A stretch of 64,000 nt of DNA. Source: Pseudomonas spelaei (GTDB lineage: Bacteria > Pseudomonadota > Gammaproteobacteria > Pseudomonadales > Pseudomonadaceae). Location: positions 248,001 to 312,000 of the forward strand of contig NZ_WNNK01000005.1 of the NCBI RefSeq assembly GCF_009724245.1. Direction: 5' to 3'. The notes under the pieces were generated by a model, which ran no database searches, was not told where the DNA came from, and saw nothing but the letters and a program-made list of their open reading frames with translations. The position numbers and the translations under genes are program-made. Below are positions 56,137 to 64,000 of this stretch, in pieces (the first letter of the stretch is position 1; each line of letters begins with the position of its first letter).

Positions 56137-58224
56137 TCATGGACCGATCACTCGCTTCAGTTCGGCCTGCTGGATATCCACCATAAAGCCATCCGCGGGC
56201 ATCGGATGCCCCAGCAAGTAACCTTGCAGAGAGTCACAGCCCAAGCGTGTCAGGAAACTCTGCTGCACATCGGTCTCAACGCCTTCCGCCACAATCCGCA
56301 GCCCCAGGGCCTGGCCCAGGGCAACAATGGCCGAGACGATGGCGGCGTCATCGCTGTCATGCTCCAGGTCGCGGACAAAACCACGGTCGATTTTCAACTC
56401 ATTGGCCGGCAGGCGCTTGAGGTACATCAAGCTGGAGTAACCCGTACCAAAATCATCGATGGACAGGTCGACGCCCATGTCCGAGAGCTTCTGCAGCACC
56501 GTCATGCTCGCATCGGCGTCGCTCATGGCGGTGGTTTCGGTAATTTCCAGGGTCAGGCTGTTGGCCGGTAACTGATGACGCTCCAGAGCGCTGGCGACGC
56601 TCTTGACCAGCCCTGCATGGCAAAACTGCAACGCCGACAGGTTCACGGCAATGCGCCAATCCCGATAACCCTGGGCGTACCAGACTTGCATCTGGCGACA
56701 CGCTTCATTGAGTACCCATTCACCAATGGGAATGATCAGCCCGGTTTTTTCCGCCAATTCAATGAATTTGTCTGGCATCAACAAGCCTTGTTGCGGGTGC
56801 TCCCAGCGTAACAGCGCTTCAGCGCCTACTGGTCGCCCCGTGCCGGCGTCGAACTTAGGCTGGTAATAGAGCTGGAACTGCCCTTGCTCCAGGGCATTGC
56901 GCAAGTCCTGGAGCAACTGCAGTTGCTTGCGGGCGTTGGTGTTCATCGAGACATCGAAAAAGCTGTAGCCATTCTTGCCCATGCCTTTGGCGTGATACAT
57001 CGCGGCGTCTGCGTTCATCAGCAGTTCCTGCGGTGTAGCGCCGTTGCCCGGGAACATGGCGATGCCCACGCTGGCAGAGATTTTCAACTCATGTTCGGCA
57101 ACGTGAAATACCTGATTGATCAACCCCACCTGACGTTCGGCCAGGCGCATCGCGTCATCGGCTTGAGTCAATTGCACCAGCAACACGAACTCGTCACCGC
57201 CGATTCTGGCCAAGGTGTCCTGGCTACGCAGGTCTTCCCGCAGGCGCAGGCCCACTTCGCGCAACAACTGATCGCCCATGTGATGGCCAAAGGCATCGTT
57301 GACGGGCTTGAAACCATCCAGGTCGATAAACATCAGGGCAAAACAGCCGCCCTGCTCCGTCACCACCTGCATGGCCTGTTGAATGCGGTCGGCAAGCAGA
57401 CCTCGATTGGGTAGACCGGTCAAGGTGTCATGCAAGGCCAGGTGAGTCAGTTCCTGATTGGCCAGGCTCAAGGAGTCCGCGAGCACGGCGGTGCGCGCTT
57501 CCAGGCGAGCATCCAGCAACGACGTCAGCAGTGCGATGGTCAACACTGCCAGACTGGTAACCAGCACCAGATTATCCAGACCCTTGCCGCTCAGGCCGTC
57601 CAGCGCGGCGCCACAGAAACTGCCATCGGCAAACCGTGCGGCGGCCATGCCGGTGTAATGCATACCGACAATCGCCACGCCCATGACAATCGCCGCTCCG
57701 CCTCGGGCCAGGCGTACATAAGGCGTATTGCGCCGCAGGTTGAAGGCGATCCACAACGCGGCGGCCGAAGCACCGACGGCAATCAGCAAGGATGCGCCAA
57801 ATAAGGTGGGGTCGTAGTCGATGCCCGGTGTCATGCGCATGGCGGCCATGCCGGTGTAGTGCATGGCGCTGATGCCACCCCCCATGATCAGCGCACCAAA
57901 CGCCAGTTGCCAGGCCGGCAGGCGCGGTTGGCTGACCAGCCACAAGGCAAACCCGCAGGAGAACACGGCAATCAGCAGCGACAGGAACGTGATACCGATG
58001 TCATAACCCAGGTTGATGGGTAAGCGGAACGCCAACATCCCGATAAAGTGCATGGACCAGACGCCGATCCCCATGGCCAGGGCTCCGCCGCTCATCCAGA
58101 GGTACACGGCACGGCCCTTTGACGTGGCGATACGCCCAGTCAAATCCAGTGCGGTATAGGAAGCGAGGATCGCGACAAACAGCGAGATCAAGACCAGGAC
58201 GGGGGAATAACTACCGGTGAGCAT
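56137..58224 (-). CDS. MHYT-GGDEF-EAL c-di-GMP signalling protein
   Basis: 695 residues. Seven membrane helices (about 10-240) carry three MHYT-type motifs (SMHFIGM, AMHYTGMAAMR, GMHYTGMAAAR), thought to bind copper or sense O2, CO or NO. GGDEF follows (LARIGGDEFVLL, active-site motif intact), then EAL (VGAEALLRWEHP and TMAADGFM-type C-terminus, with EAL intact). It can therefore in principle both make and degrade c-di-GMP. It resembles the P. aeruginosa MHYT proteins MucR and NbdA. ATG 58224 is preferred; the frame is open to 58308 but would overlap the efflux gene more deeply. It overlaps the upstream OpmB-like gene by about 37 bases. Confidence 0.88.
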   Translation of the reverse strand: MLTGSYSPVLVLISLFVAILASYTALDLTGRIATSKGRAVYLWMSGGALAMGIGVWSMHFIGMLAFRLPINLGYDIGITFLSLLIAVFSCGFALWLVSQPRLPAWQLAFGALIMGGGISAMHYTGMAAMRMTPGIDYDPTLFGASLLIAVGASAAALWIAFNLRRNTPYVRLARGGAAIVMGVAIVGMHYTGMAAARFADGSFCGAALDGLSGKGLDNLVLVTSLAVLTIALLTSLLDARLEARTAVLADSLSLANQELTHLALHDTLTGLPNRGLLADRIQQAMQVVTEQGGCFALMFIDLDGFKPVNDAFGHHMGDQLLREVGLRLREDLRSQDTLARIGGDEFVLLVQLTQADDAMRLAERQVGLINQVFHVAEHELKISASVGIAMFPGNGATPQELLMNADAAMYHAKGMGKNGYSFFDVSMNTNARKQLQLLQDLRNALEQGQFQLYYQPKFDAGTGRPVGAEALLRWEHPQQGLLMPDKFIELAEKTGLIIPIGEWVLNEACRQMQVWYAQGYRDWRIAVNLSALQFCHAGLVKSVASALERHQLPANSLTLEITETTAMSDADASMTVLQKLSDMGVDLSIDDFGTGYSSLMYLKRLPANELKIDRGFVRDLEHDSDDAAIVSAIVALGQALGLRIVAEGVETDVQQSFLTRLGCDSLQGYLLGHPMPADGFMVDIQQAELKRVIGP

Positions 58225-59783
58225 GGGACTTCTCGTGGCCAGAGGGCCGAACGGCATCCGTGCCGGGTGGAAAAGTCCGCGATTGTAGCGAGAATAATTC
58301 TCGGACACCGAAAAATTATCAGAAGGCCACTACCCTTGTAGCCGCTGCCGAGTGCCGCGATCAGTTGCACACTGGCTACCAGCCGTGTTTGCAGCAATGT
58401 CAGGGCAGTACGTTCGTTGCTCAAGGCGGTTGCCTGGACAACGACCACATCAAGGTAGGCAATCAACCCGGCCTTGTATTGGTTCTGGGTCAGACGCAAG
58501 GATTCCCGCGCGGCTTCCAGGGCCTCATTGGTAACGCCGGCCTCGTCCTCCAGGACCTTGAGCTGAACCATGTAGTTTTCCACTTCGCGGAAACCATCGA
58601 GCACGGTCTGGCGGTACTTGGCCACAGTTTCATCGTAGGACGCTTCGGCGCGATCAACTTCCGCCGAGCGCTGGCCGCCGTCAAACAGCGTCATGGCCAG
58701 TTTCGGCCCCACCGACCAGAAACGGTTGGGCAGGCTGATCCAGTCGGCGTACGTGCTGCTGGAATAGCCACCTGCCATGCTCAAGGTCAGGTCCGGGTAA
58801 TACGCTGTTTTCGCCACGCCGATATTGGCGTTGGCCGCGATGACGGCCCGCTCCGCCGAGGCAATGTCTGGACGACGCTCGAGCAACTGTGATGGCAGGC
58901 TGACCGGAATCTGTGGCAGCGCCGGAATATCCTTGCTCACCGCCAGGTTGAAGTTGGCCGGTGGCACACCGACCAACACCGCGATGGCATTTTCCAACTG
59001 AGCCCGCTGCCAGATCAGGTCGATCATGCTGGCCTGGGTGCTTTTCAGCTGAGTCTGGGCCTGGGCGATTGCGTCTTTACCCGACACACCGGCGCGGTAT
59101 TGGTTTTCGGTCATCTGCAAGGAGCGCTGGTAGGTATCCACCGTGGCTTGCAGCAAGCGGGTCTGTTCATCCATGACCCGCAATTGCAGATAGTCCTGTA
59201 CCAGCTCCGACTGCTGGCTCAAGCGCATGGCCGCCAAATCTGCCGCGCTGGCTTCAGCACTGGCTTCATTGGCTTCCAGGCCGCGACGCAACTTGCCCCA
59301 GATGTCCGCTTCCCAACTGACGCCCAACTGGGCATTGAGGGTGTCACGGATACCACTGCTGGAGGTACTCAGCCCAGAGTTACTGCTGCCGGTACCCTGG
59401 CTGGCACGGGTTTTCCCGACACTCAGGTCAACGCTTGGGAAAAACGCCCCACGGGAACTGCGCACCAGCGCCTGGGCCTGGCGAAAGCGCGCTTCAGCCT
59501 GGGCCACGGTCTGGTTGGCAGTGTTGAGCTTATCTACCAGTTCATTGAGTTGCTTGTCGCCGTACAGCTCCCACCAGGCGCCACGGGCCAGGGAATCGCT
59601 GGGTGCTGCCTGACGCCAGCCCTGGGCCTCTTTGTACTGGGCCGGCTCGGTCAGTTGCGGACGCTTATAGTCCGGGCCGACGGCGCAGGCGCTGAGCATC
59701 ACCCCGCAGAGCACCAGGCTCAGGAGCTTGGAGCCGCGGGGCATGGCCAGACGCTGGACAGTAGGAAACGTTGAATCGGTCAT
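58188..59783 (-). CDS. opmB: Outer-membrane efflux lipoprotein (OprM/OpmB/NodT-like)
   Basis: A 531-residue TolC-like outer-membrane factor. The signal sequence ends in a lipobox (VMLSAC) with lipidated Cys33, then AVGPDYKRPQL as in NodT proteins. Two repeats of long helices follow (AEARFRQAQALVRSSRGAFFPSVDLS; ERRPDIASAERAVIAANANIGVAKTAYYPDLTLS). After the usual end near GSGYKG the frame continues about 45 residues (LLIIFRCPRIILATIADF...) and runs into the next gene, which is unusual. ATG 59783 overlaps the RND gene (ATGA). It would complete a MuxABC-OpmB-type pump. Confidence 0.85.
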   Translation of the reverse strand: MTDSTFPTVQRLAMPRGSKLLSLVLCGVMLSACAVGPDYKRPQLTEPAQYKEAQGWRQAAPSDSLARGAWWELYGDKQLNELVDKLNTANQTVAQAEARFRQAQALVRSSRGAFFPSVDLSVGKTRASQGTGSSNSGLSTSSSGIRDTLNAQLGVSWEADIWGKLRRGLEANEASAEASAADLAAMRLSQQSELVQDYLQLRVMDEQTRLLQATVDTYQRSLQMTENQYRAGVSGKDAIAQAQTQLKSTQASMIDLIWQRAQLENAIAVLVGVPPANFNLAVSKDIPALPQIPVSLPSQLLERRPDIASAERAVIAANANIGVAKTAYYPDLTLSMAGGYSSSTYADWISLPNRFWSVGPKLAMTLFDGGQRSAEVDRAEASYDETVAKYRQTVLDGFREVENYMVQLKVLEDEAGVTNEALEAARESLRLTQNQYKAGLIAYLDVVVVQATALSNERTALTLLQTRLVASVQLIAALGSGYKGSGLLIIFRCPRIILATIADFSTRHGCRSALWPREVPCSPVVIPPSWS

Positions 59784-62700
59784 AGCGCAGTGTCCAAGGC
59801 AGCATCGGTACGCACCCCGCGCCAGCCGTTGAAACGGTGGCGTAGGCGGTCGAGATAAAGGTAAACCACAGGCGTGGTGTAAAGGGTCAGGATCTGGCTG
59901 AACACCAAGCCACCGATAATCGTCAGGCCCAGGGGCTGGCGCATTTCCGCGCCTTCGGCGCTGCTGATCAGCAGCGGCACGGCACCGAGGATCGCCGCCA
60001 GGGTGGTCATCAGGATCGGCCGCAGCCGTAACAGACAGGCGCTGCGAATCGACTCCAGTGGATCCATGCCTTCCTTGCGCTCCAGTTGCAGCGCCAGGTC
60101 GATCATCAGGATGGCGTTTTTCTTCACCACCCCGATCAGCAGGAACAGCCCCAACAGCGAGATCAGGCTGAACTCGCCCCCCAGCACGTAGATCGACAGC
60201 AAGGCGCCGACCCCGGCAGATGGCAAGGTCGACAGGATGGTCAAGGGGTGGATGTAACTCTCATAGAGAATCCCCAGCACCAGGTACACCGCCACCAGTG
60301 CGCCGAGGATCATGAACGGCTGGCTTTTCTGGGTCGCCGCGAAGGCGTCTGCGGTGCCGGCCATCTTGGCGATCACGTCTTCCGGCAGACCGACCTTGGC
60401 AATCGCCCGTTCGATGGCGGCGGTGCCCTGCTCTACCGTTACCCCGGGGGACATGTCGAACGCGATGTTCTCGGAAGCAAACTGGCCTTCATGGCTGACC
60501 CGGTCGTCCGCGAGGCTATTTTCATAGTGAGCAATGGCCGACAGCGGAATCCGCGCGCCGGTGGACGTGATGACCTGCACCTGATTCAGGGTGATCGGGT
60601 CCTGGGCGTACTTCGGATTGACCTCCATCACCACCTGATACTGGTTGAGGCTGTCATAGATGGTGGAAATCTGCCGCTGGCTGTAGGCGTTGTTCAATAC
60701 CGCCGTGACCATGTTCATGTCCACGCCCAGGCGCTTGGCCTGGTCGCGGTCGACCACCAGCGTCACCTGTTGCGCACCACGGCCTTCGCGGGCGTCGATC
60801 GCGGTCAACTCCGGCAGCTCACGCAGCGCGGCAACCACTTTCGGGTACCACAGGCGCAGGGCCGCCAGATCGCCGCTTTGCAGGATGTAGGAGTATTGCG
60901 AGGTCGTCTGGTCGCGGCCACCGCCAAATTGCAGGTCTTGGTCGGCCATCAGCATCAGGCGGCCGCCGGGCACCAGTGGCACGGTCTTGCGCATGCGCTC
61001 GATCACCGCCTGGGCAGAAATCTTGCGCTCGCTGATGGGCTTGAGCCGCACCAGCATCACCGCGTTATTGGTGCCACTGTTGCCACCGATAAACCCGGCC
61101 ACGCTTTCCACCGCGGGGTCTTGCAGCACGGCTTTGCGGAAGATCTCCATTTTCGGCTGCATGACGCTGAACGACAGGCCGTCATCGCCCCGGACAAAAC
61201 CGATCAGTTGGCCGGTGTCCTGCTGCGGCATGAAGGTTTTCGGCACCACCACGTACAGCGCGATATTGACGCCTACCGTCACCAGCAGGCTGAGCAGGGT
61301 CAGGCGCCGATGCCGCAGCACCCAGTCCAGGCTACGGGCATAACCGGCGACCATGCGGTCATTGACTTTCTCGCTCCAGCGCTGCAAGCCGGTTTCTTCG
61401 CCCTTGATGTGGGGCTTGAGCCAGCGGGCGCAGAGCATCGGCGTCAGGGTCAGCGAGACAATCAGCGAGACGATGATCGCCGCCGCCAGGGTGATGGAAA
61501 ACTCGCGGAACAGGCTCGTGACGATCCCGCCCATGAACAGGATCGACAGGAACACCGCCACCAGCGACACGTTCATCGACAGCAAGGTGAAGCCGACTTC
61601 CTTGGCCCCCAGGTAAGCCGCCTTCATCGGCGAAATACCGTCATCGATATGCCGGGAAATGTTCTCCAGCACCACAATGGCATCGTCCACCACCAGGCCG
61701 GTGGCGAGGATCAGTGCCATCAGCGACAGGTTGTTCAGCGAAAAACCGAACAGGTACATCACCGCGAAAGTGCCCACCAGCGACACCGGCACCGCCAGCG
61801 TCGGAATCAATGAGGCCCGGAAGTTACCGAGGAACAGGTAGACCACCAGAATCACCAGGGCCACGGCGATCAGCAGGGTCATCTCGGCTTCGTGCAAAGT
61901 GGCGGTGATCACCGGCGAGCGGTCCATGGCCAGGTTCAACTTGACGCTGGACGGCAACACCGCCTGCAAGGCCGGCAACTGCGCCTTGATCTGCTTGACG
62001 GTCTCGATGATGTTGGCGCCGGATTGGCGGTTGATCACCAACAGCACCGCCGAATCGTTGTTGAAGAAACCGCTGTTATAGCGGTCTTCAACGCCATCGC
62101 TGATCTTCGCCACATCGCTGAGGCGCAAGGCCGCGCCATTCTGGTAACGAATCAACAGCGGCTCGTAGTCCTTGGCCTTTTCCAACTGGTCGTTGGCCTG
62201 GATCTGCCAGTTGCGCTGGCTGTCTTCCAGGGAACCTTTGGGCCTGCGCACGTTGGCGTTGGCGATCGTATTACGTACGTCATCCAGGGCCACGCCGTAT
62301 TGGTCGAGGGCCTTGGGCTCCAGCTCGATACGCACCGCCGGCAGGGAGCTGCCGCCGATCTGTACTTCACCGACACCCGGTACCTGGGACAAGCTTTGGG
62401 AGAGGATGGTCGAAGCCAGGTCGTAGAGCTCACCCTTCTTCAGCACGTCCGATGTCAGCGACAGCACCATGATCGGCGCCTGGGACGGGTTGATCTTCTT
62501 GTAGGTGGGCATGCTGCGCATGCCGCTGGGCAACAGGTTGCGTGAGGCGTTGATCGCAGCCTGCACTTCCCGCGCGGCACCGTTGATATCCCGTCCGGAA
62601 TCAAACGCCAGGATGACCCGGGTCGAGCCTTGGCTCGACGAACTGCTCATGGTGGTGATGCCGGCGATTGCGCCGAAGGATCGCTCCAGCGGCGTAGCCA

Positions 62701-62887
62701 CCGTGGACGCCATCACCTCGGGGCTGGCCCCGGGCAAGCTGGCTTGCACGACGATCACCGGGAAGTCGATTTGCGGCAGCGGTGACACCGGCAGCAAATT
62801 GAAGCTGACGCCCCCCAGCAGCATGATCGCCAGGCTCAGCAGCATCGTGGCAACCGGCCGGCGTATGAAAGGTCCGGACAGGTTCAT
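59780..62887 (-). CDS. muxC: RND efflux permease, MuxC/MdtC-like
   Basis: A 1035-residue proton-driven inner-membrane pump subunit. [25 protein letters not shown] opens TM1. [23 protein letters not shown] is the conserved TM4 region with the proton-relay Asp pair. The second half repeats the topology ([42 protein letters not shown]). It overlaps the upstream partner by ATGA and the downstream outer-membrane gene by ATGA. Two different RND subunits in tandem (MuxB-MuxC / MdtB-MdtC) are characteristic of heteromeric pumps exporting novobiocin, aztreonam and similar compounds in P. aeruginosa. Confidence 0.92.
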   Translation of the reverse strand: MNLSGPFIRRPVATMLLSLAIMLLGGVSFNLLPVSPLPQIDFPVIVVQASLPGASPEVMASTVATPLERSFGAIAGITTMSSSSSQGSTRVILAFDSGRDINGAAREVQAAINASRNLLPSGMRSMPTYKKINPSQAPIMVLSLTSDVLKKGELYDLASTILSQSLSQVPGVGEVQIGGSSLPAVRIELEPKALDQYGVALDDVRNTIANANVRRPKGSLEDSQRNWQIQANDQLEKAKDYEPLLIRYQNGAALRLSDVAKISDGVEDRYNSGFFNNDSAVLLVINRQSGANIIETVKQIKAQLPALQAVLPSSVKLNLAMDRSPVITATLHEAEMTLLIAVALVILVVYLFLGNFRASLIPTLAVPVSLVGTFAVMYLFGFSLNNLSLMALILATGLVVDDAIVVLENISRHIDDGISPMKAAYLGAKEVGFTLLSMNVSLVAVFLSILFMGGIVTSLFREFSITLAAAIIVSLIVSLTLTPMLCARWLKPHIKGEETGLQRWSEKVNDRMVAGYARSLDWVLRHRRLTLLSLLVTVGVNIALYVVVPKTFMPQQDTGQLIGFVRGDDGLSFSVMQPKMEIFRKAVLQDPAVESVAGFIGGNSGTNNAVMLVRLKPISERKISAQAVIERMRKTVPLVPGGRLMLMADQDLQFGGGRDQTTSQYSYILQSGDLAALRLWYPKVVAALRELPELTAIDAREGRGAQQVTLVVDRDQAKRLGVDMNMVTAVLNNAYSQRQISTIYDSLNQYQVVMEVNPKYAQDPITLNQVQVITSTGARIPLSAIAHYENSLADDRVSHEGQFASENIAFDMSPGVTVEQGTAAIERAIAKVGLPEDVIAKMAGTADAFAATQKSQPFMILGALVAVYLVLGILYESYIHPLTILSTLPSAGVGALLSIYVLGGEFSLISLLGLFLLIGVVKKNAILMIDLALQLERKEGMDPLESIRSACLLRLRPILMTTLAAILGAVPLLISSAEGAEMRQPLGLTIIGGLVFSQILTLYTTPVVYLYLDRLRHRFNGWRGVRTDAALDTAL

Positions 62888-64000
62888 GGCTCAACCGGCT
62901 CCAGACGCTCGGGCTGTTTGCCCCAGCGACGGCCCAGGCGGTCGAAGTACAGGTAGATCACCGGGGTAGTGAACAGCGTCAGGACTTGGCTCAGCAGCAA
63001 CCCGCCGACCATCACCAGACCCAGAGGCTGGCGCAATTCTGCGCCGGAGCCAGTGGCCAACATCAAGGGCACCGCACCGAACAATGCAGCCAGGGTGGTC
63101 ATCAGGATCGGCCGGAAGCGCAACAGCGCCGCTTGGTAGATTGCCGTTTGCGGGTCCAGGCCCTGGTTGCGTTCGGCGTCAAGGGCGAAGTCGATCATCA
63201 TGATCGCGTTCTTCTTGACGATACCAATCAGCAGGATGATGCCGATAATCGCGATCATCCCCAGGTCATTGCCGCTGAGCAGCAACGCCAGCAAGGCACC
63301 CACCGCAGCCGATGGCAAGGTCGACAGAATGGTGATCGGGTGGATGTAGCTCTCGTAGAGCACACCCAGCACGATGTACATGGTCACCACCGCTGCGAGG
63401 ATCAGCAGCAAGGTGCTCGACAGCGACGCTTCGAATGCCTGGGCCGCGCCCTGGAACTGGGTCTGCACGCCCACCGGCATGCCGATGTCTTTCTGGGTCT
63501 GGTTGATCAGCTCGACGCCCTTGCCCAGCGCCACGCCGGGCGCCAGGTTGAATGACATCATCACCGCCGGGAACTGACCGATGTGGGCAATCGCCAACTG
63601 CGCCTGACGCTGTTCCACGTGAGCCAGGCTCGACAGCCGCACCTGGCCGCCGTCAGTGGTCTTCACATGGATCTGGTTCAGCGCATCCGGCCCCAGGGTT
63701 TCCCCGGACTGGGCCTGCAACACCACGCGGTATTGGCTGGCCTGGGTGTAGATGGTGGAAATCTGCCGCTGGCCAAAGGCATCGTACAGCGCATCGGTGA
63801 TGGTCGACACCGAAACGCCGAGGCGCGAGGCGGCGTCACGGTCGATCACCAGGTACACCTGCAGGCCTTTGTCTTGCAGGTCGCTGGCCACGTCGGTGAG
63901 TTCCGGCAACTGGCTGAGGGCATGCACCAGCTTGCCGCTCCACAGGGCCAGCAGTTCGGCATCCGGTGAGGACATGCTGAACTGGTACTGGGTACGACTG
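62884..64000 (-). CDS. muxB: RND efflux permease, MuxB/MdtB-like, C-terminal part (runs off window end)
   Basis: The frame is open through the window end (reading [13 protein letters not shown] at the edge), so only the C-terminal ~370 residues are present. Motifs [55 protein letters not shown] and [19 protein letters not shown] match the second RND repeat of MuxB/MdtB. Its stop overlaps the muxC start by ATGA. The periplasmic adaptor (muxA) and the rest of this gene should lie beyond the window. Confidence 0.92.
   Translation of the reverse strand, partial: SRTQYQFSMSSPDAELLALWSGKLVHALSQLPELTDVASDLQDKGLQVYLVIDRDAASRLGVSVSTITDALYDAFGQRQISTIYTQASQYRVVLQAQSGETLGPDALNQIHVKTTDGGQVRLSSLAHVEQRQAQLAIAHIGQFPAVMMSFNLAPGVALGKGVELINQTQKDIGMPVGVQTQFQGAAQAFEASLSSTLLLILAAVVTMYIVLGVLYESYIHPITILSTLPSAAVGALLALLLSGNDLGMIAIIGIILLIGIVKKNAIMMIDFALDAERNQGLDPQTAIYQAALLRFRPILMTTLAALFGAVPLMLATGSGAELRQPLGLVMVGGLLLSQVLTLFTTPVIYLYFDRLGRRWGKQPERLEPVEP

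Noticed and set aside
60086..61813. A 575-codon open frame opposite muxC
   Set aside because: A His/Gln-rich antisense shadow of the RND gene with no domain or ribosome site.

Overview
The window is a GC-rich bacterial chromosome segment that reads as a fluorescent Pseudomonas (P. fluorescens group). The evidence is the gene content (FecI/FecR pair, arn operon, TreYZ/GlgE glucan cluster, MuxBC-OpmB-like efflux genes), the densely overlapping ATGA/TTGA/TGATG gene junctions, and GGGAGCTGGCTTGCC-type REP palindromes between genes. I saw no tRNA, rRNA or CRISPR array.

Layout. 1-1.4 kb: start of a FecR-type regulator (cut by the window edge) behind a FecI-type ECF sigma factor, then a small exported DUF2790 protein and a REP pair. 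1.4-3.2 kb: an orphan tyrosine recombinase and an exported protein of unknown role. 3.3-13.4 kb: a four-gene, translationally coupled cassette: a ClpB-like AAA+ ATPase with a degenerate first module; a small radical-SAM protein; a 2091-residue zinc-ribbon/pseudokinase/SF1-helicase/nuclease-like fusion; and a coiled-coil protein. This is the best candidate for an undescribed system, most plausibly a conflict/defence machine. 13.4-23.2 kb: a lipid A aminoarabinose operon, arnC-A-D-T-E-F-ugd plus a second GT39 glycosyltransferase. It has a repeat-rich leader and no arnB. 23.2-25.5 kb: a ParD/ParE-like toxin-antitoxin pair, a small conserved-looking ORF and an HPP membrane protein.

25.7-31.6 kb: valine-degradation genes (HIBYL-CoA hydrolase and acyl-CoA dehydrogenase), then an SRPBCC protein, a DUF411 metal-binding protein, a YqaA-like membrane protein, an exported alpha/beta hydrolase and a D-2-hydroxyacid dehydrogenase. 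32.2-51.9 kb: alpha-glucan/trehalose metabolism. On the plus strand are glgA-treZ-malQ-treY, a DUF2934 gene, glgX and a PIG-L-like protein. Convergent on the minus strand are glgE, the treS-maltokinase fusion and glgB. Together these can make linear glucan, cut it to trehalose (TreY/TreZ), turn trehalose into maltose and maltose 1-phosphate (TreS/Pep2), rebuild glucan (GlgE/GlgB) and debranch it (GlgX/MalQ). No glgC or glgP lies in the window. 52.3-58.2 kb: a solitary ccoG, a MocR-type regulator, an SDR and an MHYT-GGDEF-EAL c-di-GMP protein. 58.2-64 kb: outer-membrane factor and two RND permeases of a MuxABC-OpmB/MdtABC-type pump, the last one cut by the window end.

Functions are assigned by reading motifs and family resemblance only. 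No database search was run. Starts were moved from the longest open frame where a better ribosome binding site or family length supports it.
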